64,000 nt of DNA, from assembly GCF_040869045.1 (NCBI RefSeq), contig NC_090319.1, positions 373,069,601 to 373,133,600 on the forward strand, written 5' to 3'. A model generated the notes under the pieces. That model saw only the letters and a list, made by a program, of their open reading frames with translations, had not been told where the DNA came from and did not search any database. Origin of the DNA: Eurosta solidaginis. Taxonomy: Eukaryota > Arthropoda > Insecta > Diptera > Tephritidae. Positions 21,340 to 33,860 of the stretch are shown one piece after another (position 1 is the stretch's first letter; every line of letters begins with the position of its first letter). Both the position numbers and the translations under genes were made by a program.

Positions 21340-23300
21340 AATTAGTTTTTTTTTGAATGATATATACTCATTTATTGTCTATATAATAAACACTGTCTTT
21401 TGAATAGTTGCCGATTACATTAACGGATTAATTTCTTATGAAGCTGATTGAGTTTTAATCACACAATTGATTACAACTTATTTTCCTTTTTTTGCTGTGA
21501 TGTAAGTTTCGTAGGTAAAATAACTATTTCGATAGAAGTTTAATTACATAATACATACTACCGTTTAACCATTGTCCAAACGTTTGCCTGGAAACAAATA
21601 AAAATCAAGGAAAGACTTCTACTCAATTTAAAAGTATTTTTCATGTTAATTTTTTTTTTGGTAAAAAAGACCCGTATTGCTTCAGAAAAAAAAGGGTATC
21701 CTTTGCTTTAGGACTGCGTGTTCATGTCCTACATCCAGAAGAAAAGGCTTTGAAGAGATTCTCAAGGTATAATCGAAACAGCTATCGACTTGCCCGTCCT
21801 GATGTCGATTGCTAAAACTTTCTCCCAGATATACGCGAAATTTAATAGCAGCAGAGCTGTAAAACTGTGCAATCATTTGAAATTCTAAATCAATGGTTTG
21901 AGAATGCTTGCTCTTCATTCATTCATTCCTTGTTAAGGAATGTGGCTTAAAAGTCAACCCATTCTTCATTCAGTAGTGGAAAAAAAGAATGCACTCCTGA
22001 ACTCATTCGAAGAAAGAATGAAGTAATTGAATGAAACACAAACATTTTTCAACACAGCATAAACATTCAAATGAATGCAGCCTTTCCTGAGTGTGCACAC
22101 ACTTTTCTAGTACCAATCAGTTATGAAAAATGTCGTACATGCACAAAACCCGCTCAAATATCACATGGTTGCATTTAGTTAAAGCCACTTCAAACTATCT
22201 GCACAAAAATTTAATTATTGTCCGTAATAACCAGTTTTTTTCGATATTTAAATAGTAACAAAACACAAAGAAGTTAAATGGAAAATATTCTTATTGACAT
22301 TTTCCTAAAAATTTAATAATAAAAAAAGCAAATTATAAAGATTTCAACATCTCTGTTCCGAGATTGTCATCGTTCTAAATAAGTATTTCCAATGTGGCAT
22401 ATTAAATGCTTGCATGAAAAAGTACTAATCTACATTTGAACGTCTGCAATTATTGATTAAACAATTGAAAGTTATATATTATAAAAGCTCTTAAGTTCCT
22501 TCATATATTCTTCGTCGCGGTTTATGGTCAAAACCTGTATCTATACTGGTTTGTGAGTCAAATTGCAATAGCAATATACTATTTCTCTCTATTTTCTAAG
22601 AAAAATATTCTTCTAAACACAATAGTTTGTAATTACAGTCATTTAAAGTACGCTCTATAGGTACTTATAGCTTTTTTGATAGGAAAGAAAATTAATTTTG
22701 AATACAAATATGCTCAAGTAAGATAGAATTCAACCTACAAGTGCCATGCAAATAGGCAGAGAGACTAATGGTCCTTCTCAATCACTCGGGTCCTATATTT
22801 ATATTCCGTCAAACACTGTCAAAACATCAGCTATAAAAAACTGTAATCTGATGGAGCCAGTCAATCACTTTGTGGGGAGGAAAATTATTAACCTCTGAAG
22901 AGTTTCTCCCAATGAAAATTTTTTTTTGTGGCATATATGAAGGGAAACTGGGAAGGTGACTCAGGTGAATAGAAAAAGCCTGAATCGCTGTAGGACGATG
23001 CCATGGAATTAGACATATATTTATCGAAATTCTCGGAATTAGGAAGCTCTAAGGAAATCGCCGATAGACCTATGTACTTTGATGTATTTAAATTTAAATT
23101 ACTTACACTCAAGTATCTGTTTTTGTTATATTATACACAAAAAATATCTACAATTTACTCTATTTGGTCAATGCACAATGTGTTCATTTACAAAATCAAT
23201 TTTACTACAATAGTAAAATAAGTAGGACATATAGAACCATTTTGACATGTAGCAAGAAAGCAATAGATTGTCTTTGCGAAGTTTAAGAGAAACTGTAAAT
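21340..23300. other. Gene-free stretch
   Basis: Nothing coding recognised. Around 21900-22080 there are several ATTCATTC/GAATGAA runs, possibly a MITE remnant with the similar GAATGG/CCATTC runs at about 23640-23790. Confidence 0.3.
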
Positions 23301-23422
23301 AAACATTTACAGGCATATTGCGATGATTTAAGACAACTGCAGTTTCACCATGTGATCCGCGGTTTGAATCTCGGTGAAACCTTTGATAACATGCTAAAAT
23401 CGCCGTATGCCAGTAAATGTTT
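23301..23422. repeat. Nested hairpin with a tRNA-like B box
   Basis: The outer arms 23301-23327 and 23395-23422 pair (AAACATTTACAGGCATATTG against the complement of GCCAGTAAATGTTT and its upstream bases). An inner perfect stem, GTTTCACC (23342-23349) with GGTGAAAC (23373-23380), encloses 'GCGGTTTGAATC', close to a B box. It may be a tRNA-derived relic or a small MITE. Confidence 0.5.
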
Positions 23423-25030
23423 CTTTCTTTTCAAAACTAATGATTGAATATTCAATTATTACATCCGGTTTTAAGCTCATGAATTCTTACATATTAAACT
23501 ACTTGAATAATTAGAAGGGGCTATTATTTCTATTGATAAATTTTACGCTTTTTTGCACTCCTAAATTGATTTAACATATCTGGTGGCAATGAAAGTATAC
23601 CAAAAAATAATCTTGGGGAAAAAGTATTTAGTACTGAATGGAAAAAAAGTGTCCATTCATTTCAAGTTTACATTCATTAAAGATTGGGAATGGTTCCTAT
23701 ATTCCCACTCTATATTGAATTATATTTTACCATTCAATAACACACACACTTTAGCTTTGAGTTAAATTATTTTGAACCATTCAGGAATGGAGATTTATAA
23801 TATGCAACCAAAAAATCACAATTTTTTAAAAGAATGCTGAGAGAATGCACACTCAATTGTTTCAATCTTTTTACAGCTCTGAATAGCAGTCATGTTTATT
23901 TAGGTGGAAGCCAATTTTTCGATAGCTTCTTCACACAAAATAAATGCATTCAGTCAACTACCTCTACTGATGGATATTCAAGCATTTCATGGAGGCGGCG
24001 AGGACGAATTTCATTAAAAAAAGTTAATAAGGGTGCAGTATGTAACTAGTATGTAAGTGGGGTGAAAGTCCTTCGGCCTATTTGATAGTTAACCCCGTAC
24101 CCAAGAAAGCGTAAATTGTCACCATTTATTTATATAAACACATGTACAAATTTCAATAGAAATTTGAAACTAAGAAACAAACTCCATACAATTTCTGTTA
24201 GGTTTCTTTTTGGGGAAGAATCGAAGAATTTCCGAGAACACCCTGTCGATCAATTGACAATCCTTATAGCGGCCCGTGTGTTATGCCCATTTTCTCAACA
24301 GCTTGTTTGTTGGAAAGTTGCAAATAAATACTGAAAAGCATTAATATATGTATATATATCTATTTTAAGTATACATTTTCTTATGAATCGTGGACTTTTC
24401 GATAAACTTTGCCTTTACCCAGTATATGCCGGAAAAGTCATAAAGTATATTTTTTCAGAACATGAACCTCAAATGCGCATTCAGTGCACAAGAAAGCGAT
24501 ATCACTTACTTCTGGTTAAAAAACCCTACACTTCTTAGCCAATAGAACAGTTAACGGGTTTAGATTGGTACTTTGAAATTAAACCAACGGTATATCTATA
24601 GTACAGAGACATGTACGCAAAGTCGGCTATTTAGCTCCATGGATTTTATTGTTTAGTAAAAAGGTATACACATATAGAGTCACGTCAGTCACATAAAATT
24701 TACGGTATTGCCCACTTCTTGTTCCACCTCTTTTTCCTTTAGTTTATTTGTAATACTAAATGGTGTTGTACATATGTACAATGTTCATGCAATCATCGAT
24801 ATCTGGGTAGCGGTCAGCAATTTAGCTGTCATTGTCATGAACTATTCAAATTGAAATTGTCGTTTGCTGTTTTCGTCGACAACTTGTCGATGTTACACGA
24901 AAAAACTGTAGTTTTTGTTTTTTCTAGTTCAAGCTACTTCACTATTGAATTGTTTAGTTAGTTGACCTTATGTGTTTTTTATTTGTACCTTTTCAAACTT
25001 ACACATTGAATTTTTGTTGGCATGTTGACG
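23423..25030. other. Gene-free stretch
   Basis: No conserved frame or long repeat recognised. Confidence 0.3.
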
Positions 25031-25049
25031 AATATAAACTCGAGATTAT

Positions 25050-25330
25050 GAAGGACTTCGTTTATATGCGAACCAGAGTTAACTTCAATATCAACGTCAG
25101 CGTAGAAAGCAAGCGGATAATCACTCTGCCTACTTAGGAATGAGAAAAAATCATGCTATATAAATGGCTTTTCAAACTGTTCTGATGTATGGCTCTAAAC
25201 CACTGACAGCGTCGAGAGAAGATTGCCCGTGGAGTTTTCGAGAGAAACATTGTCCGGAGGCCCAATGATCCTTTCGTCAACATGAAGGTGAGTATCTGAG
25301 AAGGTTAAATGAGGAGCTGTGGAATTCTTC
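25050..25330 (+). mobile_element. Relic of a non-LTR reverse transcriptase C-terminus
   Basis: Pieces read 'QTVLMYGSK' (around 25175), 'VFERNIVRRPNDPFVNM' (around 25235) and 'YLRRLNEELW' (around 25295). This is the layout of the region after the RT thumb in many non-LTR elements (LMYGSExW ... FERxxLRxIxGP ... YRxRxNxELY). Frameshifts separate the blocks. It abuts the LOA-type copy on the opposite strand. Confidence 0.55.
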
Positions 25331-25332
25331 AC

Positions 25333-26657
25333 AGGCTTAGGTTAGGTTGAACTGGTCGGTCCCTGAGGACCTCACATAGACTGAATAAGTCCGCAGTGTT
25401 ACCAGAAGTTTGTTCTAACGACCAAACTGAAAAGCCCTATCAAAAACCAGGACCTATGTTATAAAATAACTCCGTCCTCTTGGCAAATACTAGAAGTTTC
25501 CTATGATTTAAGCCACTTGCTGCTTCTAGATCTGACAGCCGTATCACTCCTAATAGCTGGAGTCTTAGCCTGGCAAGCCCAGGGCAAGAGCACAGAACGT
25601 GCTCGATCGTTTCCTCCTCCAGCCCGCACTTCCTACATCTGCTATCACTGACTAAGCCTAATTTAAAGGCATGTGACGCCAGAAGGCAGTGTCCAGTCAG
25701 AATACCCGTCATGAGTCTACAGTCCTCTCTTTTTAATGATAGAAGCAACTTTGTTAGTCTAAGGTTGTAAGACCTGCACATAATCTTCGACACTTTACAG
25801 TCCCACGCTTAAACCCACGCCTTTCCTGCTTGGTCGATTATGTGCACCTCTCGCCTTCGCTTAATTTCGCCCAGTCTAATTGAGACGTCTACGGAGCAAG
25901 CTTCAAGGGATGCGCCCTTTTTAGCTAATTCATCCGCTTTTTCATTCCCATCTATTCCCATATGCCCTGGAACCCAATATAGATGTATGCTACTCTCTGT
26001 CCCGATTCTCTCCAGAGACTGCTTACACTCTAACACGCATTTAGATGCTGTGGTATGCGAGCTTATTGCCTTAATTGCTGCTTGACTGTCAATATAAAAG
26101 TTAACACGATTGCAGCTTGGGCTATTTCCTTCCAGGGTTTCTACTGCTTTGGTTACGGCTACTATTTCCGCTTCGAAAACGCTACAGTAATCCGGCAGCC
26201 TGTAGGGTCTCTTTATTTCCGGTTCAGCACAGTATACCGCGTACCCTACTCCTTCCACTACTTTGGAGCCATCTGTGTACACATGTATCGCCTCGTCCGC
26301 CATTTGAGCACCCTTGCGCCAACCGTCCACATCTATTGTGGCCTTAAGATCGCCCTCGAAGCGCAAATAGGGAATCAGGTAGTCTGTTCGTCTTGTGATT
26401 GATGACACTATACTACTATGGCCGTATGGTCGGCGCTCAACCTGCCCCGAGGCACCGAGCCTGGTTGCAGTTGTTAACGCTATGTTCTTTGCTACCAGGT
26501 CTACAGGTAGAATGTGCAGAATGGCATACAGTGCAGCTGTCGGGGTTGTTTTCAGGGCTCCCGTAATGCTAAGCATTGATAGTCTGCATACCCCCTCTAT
26601 TTTTTTGAGGTAGGTTGCTTTTTGTGTGGCTTTCCATGGGAATGGCCATGAAAGCAT
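25333..26657 (-). mobile_element. LOA/R1/I-type non-LTR retrotransposon, 5'-truncated copy 1
   Basis: The frame 26657-25809 starts in the end of the reverse transcriptase ('TYLKKIEGVCRLSMLSITGA') and continues into a good RNase H domain: 'IHVYTDGSKVVEGVGYAVY', 'FEAEIVAV', 'FYIDSQAAIKAI', then 'WVPGHMGIDGNEKADELAKK'. These carry the D-E-D-D catalytic positions. After a frame break at about 25800 the frame 25793-25440 ends with a Cys/His block (CRKCGLEEETIEHVLCSCP) found at the C-terminus of this group. The 3' end matches copy 2 and the fragment at 4151. The catalytic reverse transcriptase is missing, so it is dead. Confidence 0.85.
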
Positions 26658-26929
26658 ATTGAAATCAGAAAAGGGGTTAGACCTTTATTGAGAGGGGAGA
26701 GCCAAGTGTAAGAACACTTGATATCCCTTGGTGCTCTAAATTGGCGCTAGTTAATACTAAGCAGGGATAAATGAAGTTACGGCCACAATCACCTAGGCAG
26801 TTAAGCACTAGTTAATATACTGTTAGAGAGTGCTTTAACTTAAAACTATTTTAAGTTTATTTTCGTTACTTGATATAATGATATTATACATATATCAGAG
26901 AAATAAGCATTAGAAAAAGTGCAGCGTAA
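26658..26929. other. Short gene-free stretch
   Basis: Contains a short near-duplicate, 'CTAGTTAATACTAAGCAGGG' at about 26747 and 'CACTAGTTAATATACTG' at about 26806. No gene. Confidence 0.3.
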
Positions 26930-27290
26930 AGAATGAAGCCAGTTACGATTTGGTACGAGAAAGGAAGGGATAGAGAAAAGAAAAGGCAAGAGGAAGGAAA
27001 TAGCCAGACAGAAAGGAAAATGCAGATAGAAAGAGAGATAAGAGAAATTAGAGGAAGGAGCAAAACGGTTTGGGAATGAGATAAGGAAGGAAGGGTGGAA
27101 AAAGTAGGGGGCATGAAAATGTATGAGAGGAGTAGTAACAACGATGAGGGGAAAAATGGAACATAAGAATGGCAAAAGGAAGGAGAAGAATGGGAAAGTA
27201 TTTTAAAGAGAGGGAAAATGGAGAGCAAGATGAAGATGTAGAGAATTGGTATTAAATAGGATGAAAAAGCAACCGTCCCCGCTGTAGAGT
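26930..27290 (+). repeat. Polypurine (GA-rich) block
   Basis: About 360 bases in which the plus strand is overwhelmingly A and G (GAAAGGAAGGGATAGAGAAA and similar). The minus-strand frames across it are long only because polypyrimidine lacks stop codons. It may form triplex (H-DNA). A second such block is at 54250-54480, and the mirror composition occurs at 29830-30540. Confidence 0.7.
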
Positions 27291-28321
27291 TTATGGTAGA
27301 GTTTTGGCTCATCTCAAATTAAAAAAAAGGTGTGCGTCCCATGTCTAGAAATCACCGTACAGGCTTTGGTTATGATACCCCTAATCTAAGAAATTAGATT
27401 GGTCGAATTTTCGACCCGGGGTGATAGATACTAAGTTCTGTACATAAACCATAGTTCACTGCTTCGAAAATAATACGGTAACATATGATTTTTTTAAAAT
27501 CGGTACAAAGATAGGCTTTACCCAAAAGATAATTATTAAAAAAAAAGTTATAGGTACCTTCATTGCATAACATTCATAATAAGTGGTGTGAAACTTTTGA
27601 AATTTAGCAACTTCTGTTACAGTGAACACAGCTGTATACTTGTGTTCACTAAAAGTGTATAGGATAAGCTAGAAGAAGAAGACTTTTAAGCGCGGTTGTT
27701 ACTTATTGATATAAGCTGCAATATATTTTTTAACCAGGCATTAGAAACATTCCAATGAGGCGTGAACCAGATACAGATAAAAATTTAACATGCACATACA
27801 GCAACAACGTTGTGATCCTGATATTTATATGGTTAAATTTCTGATCTGTATAGCAGTTCTGTTCGTTTTGTTTTCTGTAGATTTTTGACAGCTAACCACT
27901 TTTGAGTTGGTAGCACTGAAATAAATATGTGTAGATACATATGTGTATACATAAAAGATTTCGTAGCAAAAACACGGAAAGACTAAACAACTTGAAGAAA
28001 ATGTAAGGAAAATAGTTTGTTTACGTGCGAAACTCTTTAAATGTTAATAATTCTATCAAGTTTTGTGTACGTTTCTTCTTCTTATTTTCAGCAAAACTGA
28101 TATTTTATATTAGTGCGGCCAGCTCTCATAAAATTGACCCAGATGCTTCCAATGAGATTTGATCGTCAGCCAGAGCTCGATAACTCAATGGAACGCTCCT
28201 ATTGCGAAGATGATCATAAGAGTTCTGAGGCACTTGCTATTCTTTTATTAAAAAAATTAAAGGTTTCGCGCTTCGCTAAAAACTAAGAATACATACATAT
28301 GTATGTATATATATAAAGAAC
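27291..28321. other. Gene-free stretch
   Basis: No conserved coding motif or RNA gene recognised. Confidence 0.3.
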
Positions 28322-28745
28322 TCTCCTATCGCTCACGTTTGTTTATGACATCATTAATGGTGTAGTTGATGCACCTTGTCTCCTCAGGAGTCTCCGATTC
28401 CATATCCCTATAAGGCCTCTTCGTAATATACCTATTTTCTATACGGATTGTGTCCGAACCCTCTATGCCTCAAATGCACCTTTGCTTAGAGCTATGACCG
28501 ACTTTAATCGCATCTCTGATTCTTCAGCTATTGATTTTGCTCTTTCTAAGTTTACTTTTAAAATAATACTTACTGATATCTTTTCAAACAGATAAATGTG
28601 CTGGTCAATCTCTTCATAGCATGTAAGTTTTATTGTGTCTATACTCAACTTATGTACTATACTATTAAATAATTATCTAATTTTAATTTAACATTGTTAT
28701 CTAGTCTGTAAGGGCTTTAAATGCCATAGACTGAAATAAAGAAAT
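28322..28745 (+). mobile_element. 3' end of a Jockey/CR1-like non-LTR retrotransposon
   Basis: A frame from about 28322 to the stop at 28593-28595 reads 'FVYDIINGVVDAPCLLRSL', 'FHIPIRPLRNIPIFY' and 'YASNAPLLRAMTDFNRISD'. This recalls the tail of Jockey/CR1-type polymerases (FxYDLLxxxIDSPxLL...NVPxRxxR...N.P..R....N). An AT-rich 3' tail with AATAAAG near 28734 follows. It is strongly 5'-truncated. Confidence 0.6.
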
Positions 28746-29829
28746 ATAAAATAGGTGCCTTAAATCTAGGGAAATGGCTTTTTCTGTCATATGGATAGTA
28801 TTCAAATAGTGAAAGTATTTAATAGCTTTAAAATGATGCTTAACTTAAACGATTTCTTAGTGCCGTTTCCTTTTAAAAATTTTTTAGGTGAGAAAGCTTA
28901 GATTCTTCTACCGCACACGGTAACTTAACTACTTTTAATTAAATTAAAATTTCATCAACATACACAATAAAATTGTTAAGAGAAAATAAATGAACCTTCA
29001 TATACACATCAATAGCCGTAGTATACGCTTAGGCATACGCACATTTTTAAGTGAAGATTAGTCAAAGTGCTTTCAACAAATGTTGGTTGAAACGGAAAAG
29101 AAAATATTTTATGATTATTGTTTTGTTTTTTAATCTTCCTCGAAAGCAAATAGGCAAATAAAAAGCTAAAGAAAGTGAAAAATTCTACAAATGCATTCGA
29201 GTTAATTTCTCACGTTTTATTTGACATCGCATGCAACCGCACGCATTGCGACCACAAAACTTGTTGACTGTCATTGATAGCTGCTGCAACATTTTATGCT
29301 TTACTTTTGTGTTGTTGTAAAAGGGGGTTCAACGCAGAAATGCTAATTGTCTACACAATACTAAAAGCTAACTAAGCTCATAAAGGTCTGGCGCTTCCTT
29401 ATATTTCTAATCTTCTTTTCATCAACTGCGAATCAAAACAAAAGCCTGAAAACAAAATTTTAACCGTCAATAAAACGAATTGTACACACTTCTTTAAACA
29501 ATAAGTGAGACTGAGTCCACATTTTAGTTTGCAACCTCCGCTGTAAAATACTGTGCAGATTTACCAGCAAGATATTTTCGTTTGCAAAGGTAAACAATTT
29601 TCCTGCTTCTGCTTTGAACTCAAAAACTTTACAACCCCTTTTTATAGAACTGCGAAAAATAATGATGGCAGTATCGATGCGTGGATTATTTGATGTTTTG
29701 GGCTGGTGTTTTGCTGTTTTTAGTGTCAAAATTTATTCAATGCTAACGTAACCGGCAGATGTAGTCTGCCTCCATATTTGGAAAGTGTACTTCTCTTCCC
29801 TCTATCGCTCTATATATCCTCTAACAGAC
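28746..29829. other. Gene-free stretch
   Basis: Nothing recognised apart from AT-rich sequence. Confidence 0.3.
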
Positions 29830-30540
29830 TACAACTTTACTATTTTTATTTTCCATTTATCCTTATTCCTGTCCCTTAAATATATCCATTATCTCCACTT
29901 CCCTCTCATTCCGATTCTCACTCCCAAACCTATTCCCACTCAAATTAAACTCTCACTTCCACACTCACTTTTACTCCCTTTTCCATCCCATCTACCTCTC
30001 TCCCTAATTATTATTTTATATATATATATGAAATCTATATACTAAATATTAGGTCCCCAATTCAAAAAATTATGGAAGCATTGCGAATTAAATTTCAATT
30101 CACTCTCACTCCTATCTCACGTCCCATCAATATAGCCATTATCTCCACTTATCTCTCATTCCGATTCTCACTCCCAAACCTATTCCCACTCAAATCAAAC
30201 TCTCATTCACACTACCACACTTACTCTTACTCGCTTTTCCACACCATCTACATCTCTCACCTAAATTATTAATTTATACGAGTATATACGAAATCTATAT
30301 ACTAAATATTAGGTGCCCCATTTAAAAAATGATGGAAGCATTGAGCTTTAAATTTCAATTCACTCTAACTCCTATCTCACGACCTCTCCCACCTAAATTA
30401 GCTCATATATGTAATCTATATGCCAAATAGTGTGTACTACCTGCAAATAATTGCGGAGATATAGCGAATTTAAATACTTGTTTCACTCGCACTCTCACCA
30501 CCCGAGCTTCCACTCCCACTCCCAAGTCCTACCTCTTCCA
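29830..30540 (+). repeat. CT-rich tandem repeat, ~250-bp units
   Basis: Blocks such as 'CTCATTCCGATTCTCACTCC' recur (at about 29904 and 30157). 'GAAATCTATATACTAAATAT' recurs at about 30030 and 30290, giving a unit of about 250 bases in roughly 2.6 copies. Most of each unit is polypyrimidine, interrupted by the AT-rich marker. The open frames are a by-product of composition. Confidence 0.7.
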
Positions 30541-30814
30541 CATGAATAACTTAATGTATACAGTGGGGAAAGTTCTTGCTCTCCCGTTTCTTTGAAAAAT
30601 ATCTGCGAGGTTCAAAATAGGTATAAATGAACCATACAAATACCCATTTAGGTGGACATGGCTGCGCCCACTTTTCAAAAATGCTAAATAGCTAGAAAAA
30701 TACCGGATGACCATGTGAACCTACCCTGAAAATTTTGTAAAGATTGGTTGAGTACCTTAGATGCATTTCGAACACGCACGTGTATTTTTAAACGGTTTTT
30801 TATTTATAACATAT
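30541..30814. other. Repeat-like unique stretch next to the solo LTR
   Basis: Contains sequence (around 30720-30760, 'GAAAATTTTGTAAAGATTGG') similar in style to 54150-54210. Probably an old dispersed repeat; no gene. Confidence 0.3.
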
Positions 30815-31362
30815 TGTAATGAATTTACTGCAAATCCTCTTATTTGCAACTTTCTGCTAAGTTCGAATCACTAAACTGTTGAATAAATAACTCCAATACT
30901 TAATAATGCAAAATGACCTTTATCAAAGTACTTCACAATAAATAACTCTACAATTACTCGACAGATAGCGTGCTTAATCAAAACTGATTCTCGCGCCTCT
31001 ACTGTTGGTGCTTTTATACTCTGTGATTTCCTCGTTGCATCTTCTAGGCGCTTCCAGAATTTACTTAGTTACTACCATATAATTATAACTACAGATGCTC
31101 GTGTATAGCTTCTCATATGCGCGTGTATTTGTGAGCGACACTTCCACAATTACAATTGCATACTTTTGGGAGCATCTCAGATAAGATATCTGCATGTGTT
31201 TGTGCGTTGCTTCCCCACTGCGGGTACGTACATATGTGTAGACATAATGATTGATTCGTTTATGTAGATACATAATGATTGATTTATGGATGTGCACACA
31301 AGTCAATCTTAGCATCGGTTTAGATATGACAGTACCCCTTATTGTTGCTAATATTCGTAACA
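30815..31362 (-). mobile_element. Solo LTR of the gypsy-type element
   Basis: Matches the LTRs at 8258 and 11239 along its whole length with some internal loss, from TGTAATGAATTTACTGCAAA to ATATTCGTAACA. It is flanked by a perfect 4-bp target duplication ATAT (30811-30814 and 31363-31366). A solo LTR with target duplication is the product of recombination between the two LTRs of a former full insertion. Confidence 0.9.
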
Positions 31363-31959
31363 ATATTAAGTATCTGGGGAACAAAGCATTTCAGACAACA
31401 CTGGATTGAAGCGCAGGGCAAAGACTTGGCAAGCGCATTAAGCTAAGCAGAGAAGACCTATGAACTTCCATTGGCACTCTGCGGAAGACTGTAGTGTACG
31501 ATATCACCTAAGTAAGTTAAATCTATAAGACACAAAAATATGTCCCTTTTGTTAGCTGGAGAATGAAACGCAGGTTCCAATTCTCTAAAAGCACATAGCC
31601 CTGGCCAGGCAAATACTCTTCTATTTAGGTGTGGTGACTTTTAATCCCTTTGTGATATATTGCAAAAGATTGAAGGAGTATTTAAACACATTAAAAGCCT
31701 TCACATACAGTAATAGACTGAAAGGTCAAGCACAGTAGTTCTGAATGAAGATCGGAGCGCATCAAGGCTTAATAGTGGCATGGAACATTATTCCCTTTAT
31801 CATTTGAAAAACATGTATGCATGTATATATATTTGTTTATTTCTCTTATATTTGAAAACTTGGTCGTGTAGTTAAGTCGAGCTTGCCGATTTTAATGCCA
31901 GGGTATGTAAACAATAAGTTTTTGGCACCACAGTCCGAAAGTTTAACCTGCAAGCATAA

Positions 31960-32400
31960 GAAAATTCATCAAAATACATGGTTGCCCCCCGAATGAAATA
32001 CATGTCATTAGCTCGGGCACGTTGTGAGCATATCTATCGAACACAAGAAAGCGATCCTGCAAACTATGCCAACTATCTTAGTATCGCAAATAAGGTCCTG
32101 TCAGCCGTATTGTGCGAAAGATGATTGCATCTTATCAGTGCGGCTTCGGGCCTGGTGAAATATCCAGATTTTCACTGTGAGCAAAATCTTGGAAAAAGGC
32201 GCCGAAGATGTGATCTCTTCATGGATTTGAAAGCCACCTTCGACCATACGATTTGGAGCTGCCTACATGCCGCTATCTCTTAATTAGGTTTCCTCACAGA
32301 ACTTATGGGACTGTGAAGCAACGCATTCAGCTGAGGTTGATTCTTGGGTTGTGGAAGCTGTGAAACAATAAAGCTTGGCATTGTATAAAGCAATATGAGC
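31960..32400 (+). mobile_element. Decayed non-LTR reverse transcriptase fragment
   Basis: Recognisable pieces are 'KVLSAVLCER' (around 32092), 'YQCGFRPG' with damage (around 32138), 'IFTVSKILEK' (around 32172) and 'DLFMDLKATFDHT' (around 32216). They follow the order of RT motifs 2-3 in non-LTR elements (LSxxxxxR / QxGFRxGxST / FxDFKxAxD). Many stops and frameshifts. Confidence 0.5.
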
Positions 32401-32723
32401 AAAACTCGCTAATTAAATACAATAAAGCTTGGCATAGCGCGCAACAATCCTGGTGCAGCGCTTCCACACTGGAAGTATGTATGTGGGTTTGTCTTCCATC
32501 TCTATCTTTAAGCCCTATTAGAATATAATAATATATCTTATGTCATTCTTGGAAAGCCAGAAGTGTGCCGAATTACTTTTACTCTGTTCAGTGGCAGTTG
32601 TTAGTTTCGTTTACTGGCGCATCTTCTTGTTACTGAGTCAGGTGCTTATGCATAAATAATCAGCACAAACTTTTGTTGCTCCATTTTTATGGTAAGCAGC
32701 AGGTAGTGAACGAAACTATACTT

Positions 32724-33860
32724 AAACAAGTAAAGATGGGACTGTCTTCGGCTGTGCCGAAGCCTTCATACCTTTCATGAATGGGGCTGAACAATAATCT
32801 TATCCCGTTCGTGATCTCCAAATAATCGGATGTATAAGAAAAGAAATATATAGTGAACAGATGTACATAGCTAAACGATTTTTAAGATAAATATAAAATA
32901 AAAAATGGCAAAAAAGCCCCTTATCTGAACGATCGGTTGTGTGGGATATATATTATATATAGCTCCGATCGAAATGATTTTTACATGGAAACTTCTATAA
33001 TATCTTAGAATATATATCACCAAGTTTCACGTTTTTATATTGGAAACTAAGGGAGAAATGGCCAAAAATCTTTCTATCTGAACGATCGGTTGTATTGGAT
33101 AGGTATATACTATATACATATACATAGCTCCGATCAAAGTTCTTTTTTCAGGATATCTTCTATGATATATTAGAATAAATATCACCAATTTTAACGTTTT
33201 TATATTGGAAATTAAGGTAGAAATGGCTAAAAATCTTTCTATATGAACGATCGGTTGTATGGGATATATATTTTATATAGCTCCGATCGAAATGATTTTT
33301 TCATGAAATCTTCTATGATATATTAGAATAAATATCACCAAGGTTAACGTTTTTATACTGGAAATTAATGGAGAAATTGCCAAAAGTCCTTCTATCTGAA
33401 CGATCGGTTGTATGGGATATATACTATATATAGCTCCGATCAAAGTGATTTTTTTCAGGATATCTTCTATGATATATTAGAATATATATCACCGAGTTTC
33501 ACGTTTATACTTTCTAAATTGCGACAGGAATGACCAAAATCGTCTTATCTGAACGATCGGTTGTATGGGAGATATATGTTATAGTGGTCCGATCCTACCG
33601 GATCCGACAAATGTCTAATATAATACAAAAATACATCCTTATGCCAAATTTCATTGAGATATCTCAAAATTTGAGGGACTAGTTTGCGTTCAAACAGACA
33701 GACGGACGGACGGACAGACGGACATGGCTATATCAACTCAGATCGTCGCCCTGATCAATTCGGTATACTTAATGATGAGTGTATCTTCTATATTTCTCAA
33801 CGCTACAAACATCGGACCAAAGTTAATATACCATTTCATGTTCATGAAAGGTATAATAAA
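32724..33860 (+). repeat. Long non-coding dispersed repeat, family 2, copy 1
   Basis: Begins AAACAAGTAAAGATGGGACT and ends GAAAGGTATAATAAA. The body contains about five tandem-like ~180-bp modules, each with 'GAACGATCGGTTGTATGGGA' and 'AGCTCCGATC', and finally a (GGAC)n run at 33703-33725 followed by ATGGCTATATC. No real coding frame. An inverted copy lies at 36465-37716. Confidence 0.8.

Noticed and set aside
22888..23112. Ser/Tyr-rich 74-residue minus-strand frame
   Set aside because: No family resemblance, no promoter or splice context; a frame of this length is expected by chance here.
26884..27312. 142-residue minus-strand frame rich in Phe, Leu, Ser and Pro
   Set aside because: A by-product of the polypurine block: its complement lacks stop codons.
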